Notes under the pieces: model-generated
Told to the model about the DNA's origin: nothing
The model's database searches: none
The model's input: the letters and a program-made list of their open reading frames with translations, nothing else
NCBI GenBank assembly: GCA_038231215.1
Contig: JBBRLS010000016.1
Span: 1 to 64,000 of the forward strand
Direction: 5' to 3'
From: Schlegelella_A sp038231215
Lineage (GTDB): Bacteria > Pseudomonadota > Gammaproteobacteria > Burkholderiales > Burkholderiaceae_C
Length of the DNA: 64,000 nucleotides
Part shown: positions 26,179-34,755 of the stretch, piece by piece
How the letters are laid out: each line of letters begins with the position of its first letter
Position numbering within the stretch: the stretch's first letter is position 1
Position numbers and translations under genes: made by a program

Positions 26179-26877
26179 ATGTCATCGCGCCGCCACGCCG
26201 AACGCCACCGCACCGACCGGATCGGCTGGCTGCGTGCGGCGGTGCTCGGCGCGAACGACGGCATCGTCTCCACCGCCAGCCTGGTCGTCGGAGTCGCCGC
26301 CGCCAGTGCCAGCCATGCCAGCGTCGTGCTGACAGGCGTCGCCGGCCTGGTCGCGGGCGCGATGTCGATGGCGGCGGGCGAATACGTCTCGGTTCATTCG
26401 CAGGCCGATGCCGAGAAGGCCGACCTGGGGCGCGAGCGTGGCGAGCTCGCCAGCGACCCCGCCGCGGAGCTGCGCGAACTCACGGCCATCTACGCAGGCC
26501 GCGGCCTCGATGCCGATCTGGCGCACCGGGTAGCCGAGCAGCTCACCGCACACGACGCGCTCGGCACGCACGCCCGCGACGAGCTCGGTATTTCAGAGAC
26601 GCTGACGGCCCGGCCGGTCCAGGCGGCACTGGCTTCGGCCGGCAGCTTCGCGGTCGGCGCGGCGCTGCCGCTCGCGGTCACGCTGTTGGTATCCGGGCCG
26701 AGCCTGATCCTCTGGATCTCGGGCATGTCGCTCGTGTTCCTGGCCGTCCTCGGCGCTGTGGCCGCGCAGGTCGGCGGCGCCGATCCGCTCACCGGCGCCT
26801 GGCGCGTGACCTTCTGGGGTGCCCTGGCGATGGTCATCACCGCCGGCGTAGGCGCGCTCTTCGGCGCCGCGCCCTGA
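26179..26877 (+). CDS. VIT1/CCC1 family membrane transporter
   Basis: A 232-residue membrane protein of the VIT (vacuolar iron transporter) family, bacterial members of which export Fe2+ or Mn2+. The first membrane segment carries ANDGIVSTASLVVGVA and the second MAAGEYVSVHSQ, both hallmarks, followed by a cytoplasmic charged linker (residues 75-145, rich in Glu/Asp/His) and three C-terminal membrane helices. The basic N-terminal SSRRHAERHRTDRIGWLRA is family-like. No Fur-type or riboswitch control is evident upstream. Confidence 0.9.
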   Translation: MSSRRHAERHRTDRIGWLRAAVLGANDGIVSTASLVVGVAAASASHASVVLTGVAGLVAGAMSMAAGEYVSVHSQADAEKADLGRERGELASDPAAELRELTAIYAGRGLDADLAHRVAEQLTAHDALGTHARDELGISETLTARPVQAALASAGSFAVGAALPLAVTLLVSGPSLILWISGMSLVFLAVLGAVAAQVGGADPLTGAWRVTFWGALAMVITAGVGALFGAAP

Positions 26878-26906
26878 GATCCGGGCGTCTCGACTCGCCG
26901 TCCGCC

Positions 26907-27884
26907 CTAAGGCCTGTCAACGCTATGGGAAGGCTCGCGCCGGGGCAGCCCGAGATCAGCGCCGGACAGCGGCAGTGTCACGACAAAGCGGCTGCCGCGA
27001 CCGCTGCCGGCGCTGTGCGCGACGACGCAGCCACCGTGCGCCTCCACCAGTTCGCTCACCAGCGCCAGGCCGAGCCCGAGGCCCGAGCCGCCAGCGCCCG
27101 GCGATCGCAGCTCCTGCGCGAAGGGCTCGAAGACGTGCGGCAGGGCTTCGGCAGCAATGCCGATGCCGTTGTCCGAAACGCTCAGGACGACGACATCGCC
27201 GGCGGCCACCTCGGCGAGCAGCTCGATGGTGCCGCCCTCGGGCGTGTAGCGGCAGGCGTTGTCGAGGAGATTGCCGAGCACCTGGGCCAGCCGGACCGGG
27301 TCGCCGTGGACCTGGAGCGGGCGCGAAGGGAGGCCGACCACCAGTTGCTGCCGGCGACCGCGCATCGACGGTCCGCTGGCCTGGGTCGCCTCGTCGACGA
27401 TCGCGCGCAGATCGACGACGCTGGCTTCGAGACGGAGCTTGCCGGTACTCGCGCGCGACAGATCGAGCAAGTCATCGACCAGGCGCGCGAGGTTGACGAC
27501 CTGACGTTCGATGATGGCCTGCAAGCGGGCGAGCGCGCCAGCGTCGTCCCGGTCGATCCGACCCAGCAGTTCGGCGGCGTTGCGGATCGGCGCCAGGGGC
27601 CGGCGCAACTCGTGCGCGACGACGGCTAGAAACGCGGTCTGCCGTTGCTGGGCCTGCTCGGCGTCGGCCAGCAGCGCATGGGCGCGCAGGGCGGCCGCGC
27701 CCAGCAGATCGTTGGCCGCCTGCAACTCGGCGATGCGATTTTCCTTCAGCGCCAGGGCGAACTCGTCGTGGAGATTCCAGGGTACCGGCGGCGGCCGGGG
27801 TTCGAGAGCGGACCCCACCGCGCCGGCCATCGACTCCTGTCCGGCGACTACACCCATCGCGGCACCGTTCGCCCAGGTCATCAT
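26907..27884 (-). CDS. Orphan soluble sensor histidine kinase
   Basis: About 325 residues with no membrane segment. A short N-terminal region is followed by a coiled-coil (LKENRIAELQAANDLLGA), then HisKA with the phosphorylatable His in VVAHELRRPLAPI (about H91), and HATPase_c with NLLDNACRYT, VSDNGIGI and GLGLGLALV. All catalytic boxes are present. No response regulator adjoins it, so its partner is elsewhere. The start is uncertain: tandem ATGs at 27884/27881 lack a ribosome site and the frame continues upstream through the repeat at 27983. It converges with the VIT gene. Confidence 0.85.
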   Translation of the reverse strand: MMTWANGAAMGVVAGQESMAGAVGSALEPRPPPVPWNLHDEFALALKENRIAELQAANDLLGAAALRAHALLADAEQAQQRQTAFLAVVAHELRRPLAPIRNAAELLGRIDRDDAGALARLQAIIERQVVNLARLVDDLLDLSRASTGKLRLEASVVDLRAIVDEATQASGPSMRGRRQQLVVGLPSRPLQVHGDPVRLAQVLGNLLDNACRYTPEGGTIELLAEVAAGDVVVLSVSDNGIGIAAEALPHVFEPFAQELRSPGAGGSGLGLGLALVSELVEAHGGCVVAHSAGSGRGSRFVVTLPLSGADLGLPRREPSHSVDRP

Positions 27885-27982
27885 TGCAATATCCAGGAAG
27901 TCGAGGAGGCCAGCTTGCTCAGCGATGGCGCCAGTGTTGTTCCGGCCGAAACCCCTCGTCTGTGCGCCAGCGAACAGTCGGG

Positions 27983-28022
27983 CGACGCCGAATGCGGCGT
28001 ACCGACGCCGAATGCGGTGTAC
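27983..28022. repeat. 20-bp tandem direct repeat with internal hairpins
   Basis: Two adjoining 20-base units, CGACGCCGAATGCGGCGTAC and the same with one C-to-T change, lie in the spacer between the orphan kinase and the small basic gene at 28053. Each contains the short inverted repeat GCCG-AATG-CGGC (imperfect in the second). The position suits a regulatory site, but a replication-slippage duplication would look the same. Confidence 0.75.
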
Positions 28023-28052
28023 CCTTCGCCGCACCGACTTCTGCGAGCGACG

Positions 28053-28193
28053 ATGACCGACCCCAAGGACCCCGGCCGCAAGACCACTGCGCCGCTACCA
28101 CTGACCAAGCCGACGGGACAAAAGCGCAGCCTGGAACGGGGCAAGTCGACGCGCAAGAAGAATCCGGGCAAGCGCGCTACCCAGGGCGGCTGA
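28053..28193 (+). CDS. Small basic hypothetical protein (46 aa)
   Basis: A 46-residue frame rich in Lys, Arg, Pro and Thr (for example KTTAPLPLTKPTGQKRS and RGKSTRKKNPGKR), probably disordered. Support is moderate: the frame is compact, starts just after the tandem repeat and has no overlapping gene, but the ribosome site is weak (GAGCGACG). Its composition resembles the 49-residue protein at 13099-13248. It could be a nucleic-acid-binding or ribosome-associated small protein, which is only a guess from charge. Confidence 0.45.
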   Translation: MTDPKDPGRKTTAPLPLTKPTGQKRSLERGKSTRKKNPGKRATQGG

Positions 28194-28315
28194 GTCGCGC
28201 CTGTTGCCGGGCGCCGCGGGTCCCCGTGCCTGCATCCGGCCGCGAGACGAGCGAGCCCGGTTGGCCTCTGCCGGCGGCGCCGCTACCATTGCCGCCTGTT
28301 GGGTCAGGGATTCGC

Positions 28316-28882
28316 ATGGCACTCTTTTCGCTGGAACACAGCAAGGCCGCGTACGGCATCGATTTCGTGGTGTATGGCGGGCTGGTGGCGGGGCTGGCGA
28401 TCGTCCTGCTCGTCGCGACGCCGCGCGGGCAAGGCGGGGAGATCGCCGCCTTCACCCTTTTCGGCCTGGCCGGCTGGACGATGATCGAGTACGCCCTGCA
28501 TCGCTTCATCCTGCACGGCATGCAGCCGTTTCGCCGCTGGCACGCCGAGCATCACCAGCGCCCGCATGCGCTGATCTGCGCACCCACCGTCTTCAGCGCG
28601 TCGTTGATCACGGGGCTGGTATTCCTGCCGGCCCTGGCACTCGGCGGCGTCTGGGTCGCCTGCGCGATCACCCTCGGCGTGCTGACCGGCTACCTCGCCT
28701 ATGCGATCACGCACCACGCTACCCACCACTGGCGCGCCGACAACGCGTGGCTGCGGCGCGTCAAGATCAACCATGCGCTGCATCACCACGAGGCCTTGCC
28801 GCCCGGCGCGTACGGCGTGACGAGCCCGTTCTGGGACTACGTCTTCGGCAGCGCCCTCGGCCGCCGCACCTCAGCCCGCTGA
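28316..28882 (+). CDS. Fatty-acid hydroxylase / sterol desaturase family membrane protein
   Basis: A 188-residue membrane protein with four hydrophobic segments and the histidine clusters of the di-iron hydroxylase superfamily: HRFILH, HAEHHQRPH, ITHHATHHW and HALHHHE. The spacing matches the HX(3-4)H / HXXHH pattern, so the di-iron site appears complete. Relatives hydroxylate or desaturate fatty acids, carotenoids or ornithine lipids in the membrane. The ATG at 28316 follows GTCAGGGATTCGC. No lipid genes adjoin it, so the substrate is open. Confidence 0.85.
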   Translation: MALFSLEHSKAAYGIDFVVYGGLVAGLAIVLLVATPRGQGGEIAAFTLFGLAGWTMIEYALHRFILHGMQPFRRWHAEHHQRPHALICAPTVFSASLITGLVFLPALALGGVWVACAITLGVLTGYLAYAITHHATHHWRADNAWLRRVKINHALHHHEALPPGAYGVTSPFWDYVFGSALGRRTSAR

Positions 28883-29027
28883 AGGGCCTTCGAGCCGCAG
28901 GCGATAGCAGTCAGAGGGGCTGGTGGCCGGCCCTGAGGTCGCGCCGGCCTGGAGAATTTCTTTCGCCACGCATGGCAGCTTCGCTCGCCTTTTTCCGTAT
29001 TGGAAGAAAAGGCATCGAAAGGCTCCC

Positions 29028-32000
29028 ATGCACCGCACCCGCCTCATCCGCCACTTCGGCTGCCTGATCACGTGCATCGGCTCGGCCCTGCTCGTTGCCG
29101 CGTGTGGCGGCGGAAGCGACTACAGCGCGCCCGCCCCGCCCCCGCCGGCCATGTCGACGGGTCCGACGGCGGCGTTCGTGGCGCCGGCGACGGCGACGGC
29201 GAACGGCGCGGTCGCCTTCGATTCCAGCACCTCGACGTCCTCGGACGGCAGCGCGCTGCAGTACGCGTGGGACTTCGGCGACGGCCAGCGCGGCGGCGGC
29301 AAGACCATCGCGCACGTGTTCGCGAACCCGGGCGCGGCGATCGTGACGCTCACCGTCATCGACGGCGCGGCGCGGCGCGCCAGCACGACGCACACCGTGA
29401 CCATCGCGGCCGGGCCGGCGGCGAGCGGCATCGTCACCGTGCATGCCCTGGCCAAGGACATCGATGGCGTCGCCGTCGCCGGCGCCTCGGTCGCTGTCGT
29501 CGGCAGCGGAGGCGCCACGGCGACGACCGACGCCATGGGCCGCGCCGACATCGCGCTCGGCATGGGCGTGCCGCTCGCGCTCAAGTTCTCGAAGGCCGGC
29601 TTTGCCGACCAGTTCCTCGCTGTGCAGCTTCCTGCCACCGCCGGCGCCGACACCCTCGTCGAAGCGACACTGAGGCCGCGCGACGCCGCCCGGACGCTGG
29701 CCGATGCGCACCTCGGCGGCACGCTCGCCGGCCGGGTCGGCGCGATGCTGACGCTGCCGGCCGACGCCCTCGTCAACACGGGCGGCGCCTTGGTCACGGG
29801 CGCAGTCCAGGTCTCCCTCACGCCGGTCGATGTCACGGCGCCCGGCGCCGGCGGCTTTCCGGGCCGCTTCGATGGCATCAAGCAGGACGGCACGACGACG
29901 CCGATCGTGAGCTTCGGCACCGTCGAGTTCGTGCTCTCCTCGGCTGCCGGGCGGCTGCAGCTCGCGCCGGGCAAGACGGCGACGATCGAGGTGCCGATCT
30001 GGGCCGCCATGCGTCTCGATGGCAGCGTGCTCGCAGTCGGCGACACGACGCCGCTCTGGTCGCTCGACGAAGCGACCGGCGTGTGGATCCAGGAAGGCAC
30101 CGGCATCGTCGTCGCCTCGACCGATTCGCCGTCGGGCCTGGCGATGCGCGCCACCGTCTCGCACTTCAGCTGGTGGAACTCCGACATCGGCTTCGACCCG
30201 TACGGCCCGAAGCCGCGCTGCGTCTACGACACCGACTCGGGCGTGCCCGGCGGTCTCGACACCTTTGCCACCGCCACCATCTGCAACATGCTCGCGGAGA
30301 TGGATCGATCGCCCGCCGGCGCAGCCACTGCCGGCCGCGCGCACGCCCTGGCTGCGCCGCTCTCGCCACGCATCGCCGGCTATTCGCGCCGCGCCGTGCT
30401 GCCGATCGCCGGCGGCGTCACGATACCGGTGCCCGCGAGCCTGAACGTCGCGATCAACGCCTCGGCGCTGAACGGAACCTGGACCGGCCGCAGCGTCGTC
30501 AACGGCCCGGTCGGCGTGCAGGAAGAGGTGCTCGTCAAGATGCGGCCGATCGCCGGCAGCGGCCCGACCGTCGAGGCCATCGTGCCGCCGTTCGACACGA
30601 CGCGCGCCTTGCAGACCGGCGAGACGGCCCGCTTCTCTTTCAACGCGGCCGCGGCGCAATACGTTCGCATCACCGCCAGCGAAGCCAATGCCTCGGTGCT
30701 TTCCGGCCGGATTCGCCTGCTCCAGGGCACGACCGCGCTCGCCAGCGTCGACTTCGCGGCGTTCCCCGGCGTCCTCGTCCTCGCCCTGCCAGGCGCCGGT
30801 GCGTACGGCATCGAGGTGTCGGGGCTGGCCAACACGCCCGGCGCCTATCGGCTGCAGGTCGATCTGTTCGGCGGCCTGCAGACCGAGACGCTCGCCTATC
30901 CGTTCGACGCGGCGAGGTCCCTGCCCGCCTTCACCACCTACCGCGCCAGCATCGACATCGCCGCACCGGGAGCGGCGAGCTTCGCCTTCCAGAAGGGCTT
31001 CGAGGCGATGCAGCAGAGCTTGCTCGCTCCCGACGGCAGCGTGCTCTATTCGAAGACCTCGAGCACGGGCGCCGGCGTCGACTCGTTTGCCGTCGCCGTG
31101 CCGGCAGCAGGCCGCTACACCTTCGAAGTCGCCTCGCTGAACGGCAACGCGACGCAGTTCCGGGTCACCGGCGAGCCGACTTCCTGGATCGCGATCGCGC
31201 CGCTGCTCGATGCCGACCAGGGCTTCTCGATGATCGACATGGTGGCCGACCGCAACGCCAAGCCGGTGGTCGGCTACATGCGCAATATCGTCGTCGGCAA
31301 TGTGTCGACGCAGTCGCTGCTGCTGCGACGCTGGAACGGCGCGGCGTGGGAGACGGTGGGCAGCGACATTAGCTTCGACCTTCCCTGCAACGGGCACTCC
31401 GCCCGGTTCGCCTTCGACAGCAGCAATGCCCCGGTCGTGGTCTATGGCAGCAGGAACAACGCCGCCAGCAAGAGCGTCACGACAGCACTCCGATTCAGCG
31501 CCGGTGCCTGGCAGCCACTCGGGCCGAATGGCGGCGCACTGCCGAACCCCGGCGACTTCGACTCGGCATGCGGCACGCCGCCGGCGGTCGTCATCGACAG
31601 CGGCGATCGCCCGGTCGTGGCCTACAAGTCCAACAACGAGGTCTGGGTGCAGCGATTCGTGAACAACGCCTGGGTCGGCGTGGCCGCCAATTCAGGCGAT
31701 TCGTTCCCCGCCTTGAGCGGCTCGTTCGACCTGAGGCTGGCCGCCGGCGACCTGCCGTGGCTGGTCTATTCGAACGCCGGCGTCACGTCGGTCAGCCGTT
31801 TCGACGCGATCATGCAGGCCTGGACGGCGGTCGGCCCGAACAACGGCCGCCTGCCCGAGCCGGTCGGCTTCGGCGTGTCGGCGCCGAGACTGCGCTTCGA
31901 TGCCACCGGCAACCCGGTGGTCGCCGGCATCGCACCGGTCGGCAACTTCGGCTCCTTCTTTTCCGGTGTCGCGGTCTATCGCTTCGATGGCACGAACTGG

Positions 32001-32351
32001 CTGACGACGGGTGGCTTCGACATCGCCAACAGCTACGTCAACAACACACCGGAAATCGGTTTCGCCCTGTCAGGCAACGAGGCCCTGCTGGCTTGGCAAA
32101 ACCAGGTCAGCGGCGGCGCCGGCGCGATGGTCGTGCAGCGCAACACGGCGGCCGGCTACGCGCCGGTGGGCACCGGCCTGGGCGAGATCACGCAATACTG
32201 GCCGCACGGCATCACGCCCGATACTTTCTCGCTCGATCCGCGCCTGCTCGTGATCGGCAGCGAGGTCTATCTCACCTTCAACATCGTCTCGAACGGTGCG
32301 CCGGGCAGCGCGCCGTGGAAAGTCGTGCTTCTGAAGAAGGTCGGTGGCTGA
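29028..32351 (+). CDS. Large PKD-domain lipoprotein with C-terminal repeat region
   Basis: An 1107-residue surface or periplasmic lipoprotein. The signal ends in the lipobox VAAC (C26), followed by a Pro/Ala linker. A PKD domain occupies about residues 45-130 (YAWDFGDGQRGGG, HVFANPGAAIVTLTVIDG), then a carboxypeptidase-regulatory-like beta domain (GVAVAGASVAVVG, TTDAMGRADIAL). The middle has several beta-sandwich stretches with pre-peptidase-like character. The last 350 residues contain repeats of the type W-N-x-x-x-W-x-x-V-G followed by D-x-x-x-x-P-V-V, like beta-propeller blades. No catalytic motif is seen; adhesion or polysaccharide binding is plausible. Upstream frames without a lipobox are rejected. 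Confidence 0.8.
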   Translation: MHRTRLIRHFGCLITCIGSALLVAACGGGSDYSAPAPPPPAMSTGPTAAFVAPATATANGAVAFDSSTSTSSDGSALQYAWDFGDGQRGGGKTIAHVFANPGAAIVTLTVIDGAARRASTTHTVTIAAGPAASGIVTVHALAKDIDGVAVAGASVAVVGSGGATATTDAMGRADIALGMGVPLALKFSKAGFADQFLAVQLPATAGADTLVEATLRPRDAARTLADAHLGGTLAGRVGAMLTLPADALVNTGGALVTGAVQVSLTPVDVTAPGAGGFPGRFDGIKQDGTTTPIVSFGTVEFVLSSAAGRLQLAPGKTATIEVPIWAAMRLDGSVLAVGDTTPLWSLDEATGVWIQEGTGIVVASTDSPSGLAMRATVSHFSWWNSDIGFDPYGPKPRCVYDTDSGVPGGLDTFATATICNMLAEMDRSPAGAATAGRAHALAAPLSPRIAGYSRRAVLPIAGGVTIPVPASLNVAINASALNGTWTGRSVVNGPVGVQEEVLVKMRPIAGSGPTVEAIVPPFDTTRALQTGETARFSFNAAAAQYVRITASEANASVLSGRIRLLQGTTALASVDFAAFPGVLVLALPGAGAYGIEVSGLANTPGAYRLQVDLFGGLQTETLAYPFDAARSLPAFTTYRASIDIAAPGAASFAFQKGFEAMQQSLLAPDGSVLYSKTSSTGAGVDSFAVAVPAAGRYTFEVASLNGNATQFRVTGEPTSWIAIAPLLDADQGFSMIDMVADRNAKPVVGYMRNIVVGNVSTQSLLLRRWNGAAWETVGSDISFDLPCNGHSARFAFDSSNAPVVVYGSRNNAASKSVTTALRFSAGAWQPLGPNGGALPNPGDFDSACGTPPAVVIDSGDRPVVAYKSNNEVWVQRFVNNAWVGVAANSGDSFPALSGSFDLRLAAGDLPWLVYSNAGVTSVSRFDAIMQAWTAVGPNNGRLPEPVGFGVSAPRLRFDATGNPVVAGIAPVGNFGSFFSGVAVYRFDGTNWLTTGGFDIANSYVNNTPEIGFALSGNEALLAWQNQVSGGAGAMVVQRNTAAGYAPVGTGLGEITQYWPHGITPDTFSLDPRLLVIGSEVYLTFNIVSNGAPGSAPWKVVLLKKVGG

Positions 32352-32358
32352 CGGCGGG

Positions 32359-33099
32359 TCAGCGCCTCCGCAACGGGACTCGGTACAGCCAGACGGGTCG
32401 GCCACCGGCCCCCTCGAACACATGGTCGGGCACCAGATCCGGTGCCGGGAACTCGAGGCTGGCCAACCATGCGCCGGCCTTCAGTTCTCGCGCTGCCTTG
32501 TCGACCGCGCGGGCCATGCTTTCCGGTCGCTGGAAGAGGTAGACGAGCGCGTACGGCGACCAGTCGGCGGTCCACAAATCGCCGCGCCGCACCGTGGCGA
32601 AGCGACAGCGCAACGCGCACGCCGTGCGGAGCGGCCAGCTCCACTCGACGCCCGCGAGGCGGGCTCGCGGGTACTCGCGACGGAGCTCGATCAGCGCATC
32701 GCCCATGCCGCATCCGGCGTCGAGAATCGACGCATCGTCGAGCAGCGGAAGCTGCGCGGCGAGTCCGCCCAAGGCGCCCTTCGGCGTCGGGAACACCGGG
32801 GCGTCGCGCCATGCGTTGATCGGGTAGACGAGGAGCAGCGCCGCCAGCGGCCCGAGCCAGGCCCATGCCGGCATGCCGGCGGCAGCACCCGATGCGGCCA
32901 GGGAGAGCGGAAAGCCGGCGCCGATGAAGACGCGCCGCCACGGCGTCGCGCCGGCGACGGCGATCGCCGCGCCCAGGAGCGCGGCAGCGACGACGGCGAT
33001 GGCGGGCGGAGCCGCAGCGAAGCGCAGGAGGGTGAAGGCCGCCCAGCAGGCCGCCCAGGCAAGCAGCGCCGGAAGGGGCCAGGGGATGACCCCTGTCAT
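32359..33099 (-). CDS. Membrane-anchored SAM-dependent methyltransferase
   Basis: About 246 residues. The N-terminal 105 residues are three or four hydrophobic segments (PALLAWAACWAAFTLLRF, AIAVVAAALLGAAIAV, WAWLGPLAALLLVYPI). The rest is a class I methyltransferase fold with motif I DAGCGMGDALIEL and the acidic end of strand 2 in AGVEWSW. The substrate is unknown. The ATG at 33099 lies inside the left arm of a 28-bp perfect inverted repeat and has no ribosome site, so either the true start is internal or the repeat element now supplies the gene's 5' end. It converges with the PKD gene. Confidence 0.72.
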   Translation of the reverse strand: MTGVIPWPLPALLAWAACWAAFTLLRFAAAPPAIAVVAAALLGAAIAVAGATPWRRVFIGAGFPLSLAASGAAAGMPAWAWLGPLAALLLVYPINAWRDAPVFPTPKGALGGLAAQLPLLDDASILDAGCGMGDALIELRREYPRARLAGVEWSWPLRTACALRCRFATVRRGDLWTADWSPYALVYLFQRPESMARAVDKAARELKAGAWLASLEFPAPDLVPDHVFEGAGGRPVWLYRVPLRRR

Positions 33100-33160
33100 C
33101 CTGAGCAAAGCGAAGGATCTCGATGCCACGAAGAGATCCTTCGCTTTGCTCAGGATGACA
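33094..33160. repeat. Perfect 28-bp inverted repeat (dispersed HPERSEGS/FALLRMT-type element)
   Basis: Arms 33094-33121 and 33133-33160 are exact reverse complements around an 11-base centre. The arms begin TGTCATCCTGAGC and contain AAAGCGAAGGATCT. Read in frame they give peptides of the HPEQSEGSR and SFALLRMT kind, which I know as translations of a repeat dispersed in many bacterial genomes. It sits between fliA and the methyltransferase gene. Confidence 0.93.
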
Positions 33161-33178
33161 AGCGCCGGCTGGTGCCGA

Positions 33179-33892
33179 TCAGTAGTCGCGCAGCTTGACG
33201 CGCAGGCGCGCGATCGACTGGCTGTGCAGCTGGCAGACGCGCGACTCGGTCACCTTCAGCACCGCGGCGATTTCCTTCAGGTTCATGTCGTGCTCGTAGT
33301 ACATGCTCATCACGTACTGCTCGCGCTCGGGCAGCACCTTGATCGCCTCGACCAGCGCCGAACGCATGCGGTGGTCCTGCAACTGCGCGAGCGGGTTGGC
33401 CTCGTCGTCGACGACATGACGGTCGAGAAAGTCGCTGTCGCCTTCGGCGCCGGACATGTCCTCGAGATAGACGAGCTGGGTGCCCCGCACCTTGCCGAGC
33501 AGCTCCTGATATTCGGCGAGCGAAACGCCCATCTCCTTGGCGATCTCGCTTTCGACCGGCGCGCGGCCGAACTTCTGCTCGAGCTTGGCGACGGCCGATT
33601 CGATCGACCTCTGTTGCTTGCGCGTGCCGCGCGAGAGGTAGTCGTTGCCGCGCAACTCGTCGAGCATCGCACCGCGGATGCGCTGCGTCGCGAAGGTCTC
33701 GAATTGCACGCCTTGCGCCGCGTCGAAGCGTGACAAGGCGTCGGTGAGGCCGATCATGCCGACCTGGATCAGGTCGTCGATCTCGACGTTGGCCGGCAGC
33801 TTGGCGATCATCTGATGGGCCAGGCGCCGAACCAGGCCGCTGTATTGCTTCAGCGTCGTGTTCAGGTCCAGCTGGCCTTTGGCGGTGTACAT
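33179..33892 (-). CDS. fliA: Flagellar sigma factor FliA (sigma-28)
   Basis: A 237-residue sigma-28 that directs RNA polymerase to late flagellar promoters. Region 2 is clear (YSGLVRRLAHQM, DDLIQVGMIGLTDALSRFD, FETFATQRIRGAMLDELR), as are region 3 (SEIAKEMGVSLAEYQELL) and the helix-turn-helix of region 4 (NLKEIAAVLKVTESRVCQL). The ATG at 33892 is preceded at five bases by GGAG, which decides the start over an ATG six codons upstream. It is the last gene of flhB-flhA-flhF-flhG-fliA, 14 bases after flhG. Four matching sigma-28 promoters are in this window. Confidence 0.96.
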   Translation of the reverse strand: MYTAKGQLDLNTTLKQYSGLVRRLAHQMIAKLPANVEIDDLIQVGMIGLTDALSRFDAAQGVQFETFATQRIRGAMLDELRGNDYLSRGTRKQQRSIESAVAKLEQKFGRAPVESEIAKEMGVSLAEYQELLGKVRGTQLVYLEDMSGAEGDSDFLDRHVVDDEANPLAQLQDHRMRSALVEAIKVLPEREQYVMSMYYEHDMNLKEIAAVLKVTESRVCQLHSQSIARLRVKLRDY

Positions 33893-33906
33893 GGCAGCTC
33901 CGGAAA

Positions 33907-34755
33907 TCATGAGAACGCGAGGCCGGTGGATGGGACGGTCGTGGCGGGAATGCGTGCCTGCGCGCGACCGGGCCGGGCGGCAGCAGGGTCGCCGAGTCGG
34001 GATGCGACGAGGCGGGCGATGGCCGCGCCCGGCGCTTCGGTCGCGTCGCTTGCCGGATCGATGCGTGCCCAGTCGCGCAGCACCGCGCCGAAGTACGAAT
34101 CGGCGCAGTTCGCGAGCTGACGGGCGATCCGCTCGGCACGCGGCGAGCTCGGCGCGGCGCCGAGCAGCAGGTCGAATACCGACAGGCCGGCGCGCTGCGT
34201 CAGCAGCTTCATCGCCGCATACGCGTGGGTGACGCTTCCTGGCCGGTCCTCGGCGAGGACGATCGGACACGCCGCTTCGCTGGCCGCGCTGGTGGCGCGC
34301 CGTTGCGAGAAGAGCCGGCACAACTCGGGCGCGCTGGCATGAACGAGGACGATGTGGCACTGCGGCGCCGCTTCGGCGATGGCGTTGAGCAAGCCGTGCG
34401 TCGAGCCGTCGCTGTCGACGAAGCGGATCGGCAGGCCGCGCGCCGGCAGATAGGACACGCGTGCCGAAAGCTTCTCGATGCACTGGCCGAGATCGACGAG
34501 CGCCATCTCGCCGGCTTCGCCCGCGCGCTCGCCAGCGTCGACGACCAGCGTGTTCGCCTGTCGTTCGGCAAAGGCCGTGCAGAGCCGCTCGAGCAGCACA
34601 CCGCCGAAAGCGATGTGCGGATTCGAGACGACCGGAACGAAGCGCACGCGCGAACTCGCGAACATGCGGCGCAGGCCATCGGCCTGGTCGCTCGAAGGGT
34701 CCTTGCGCTCGGCCCTGTCGGCAAAGGGCAAGCGGGGTGAGTGGGCGAATGTCAT
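33907..34755 (-). CDS. FlhG/FleN-like protein lacking the P-loop
   Basis: A 282-residue protein in the flhG position: its ATG overlaps the flhF stop (ATGA) and fliA follows. FlhG is a MinD/ParA-type ATPase controlling flagellar number with FlhF. Here the expected P-loop region (about residues 41-53) reads PVVSNPHIAFGGV, with no GKGGVGKT, although the following helix, the LVVDAGE strand and later strands (CHIVLVHASAPELC, ACPIVLAED) still follow the fold. It should therefore not hydrolyse ATP in the normal way. It may be a structural or regulatory pseudo-ATPase; identification rests partly on gene order. Confidence 0.72.
   Translation of the reverse strand: MTFAHSPRLPFADRAERKDPSSDQADGLRRMFASSRVRFVPVVSNPHIAFGGVLLERLCTAFAERQANTLVVDAGERAGEAGEMALVDLGQCIEKLSARVSYLPARGLPIRFVDSDGSTHGLLNAIAEAAPQCHIVLVHASAPELCRLFSQRRATSAASEAACPIVLAEDRPGSVTHAYAAMKLLTQRAGLSVFDLLLGAAPSSPRAERIARQLANCADSYFGAVLRDWARIDPASDATEAPGAAIARLVASRLGDPAAARPGRAQARIPATTVPSTGLAFS

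Noticed and set aside
28911..31397. Very long minus-strand open frame antisense to the PKD lipoprotein gene
   Set aside because: It is a GC-rich shadow frame with low-complexity Arg/Ala/Gly composition and no domain; the plus-strand protein has a lipobox and folds.
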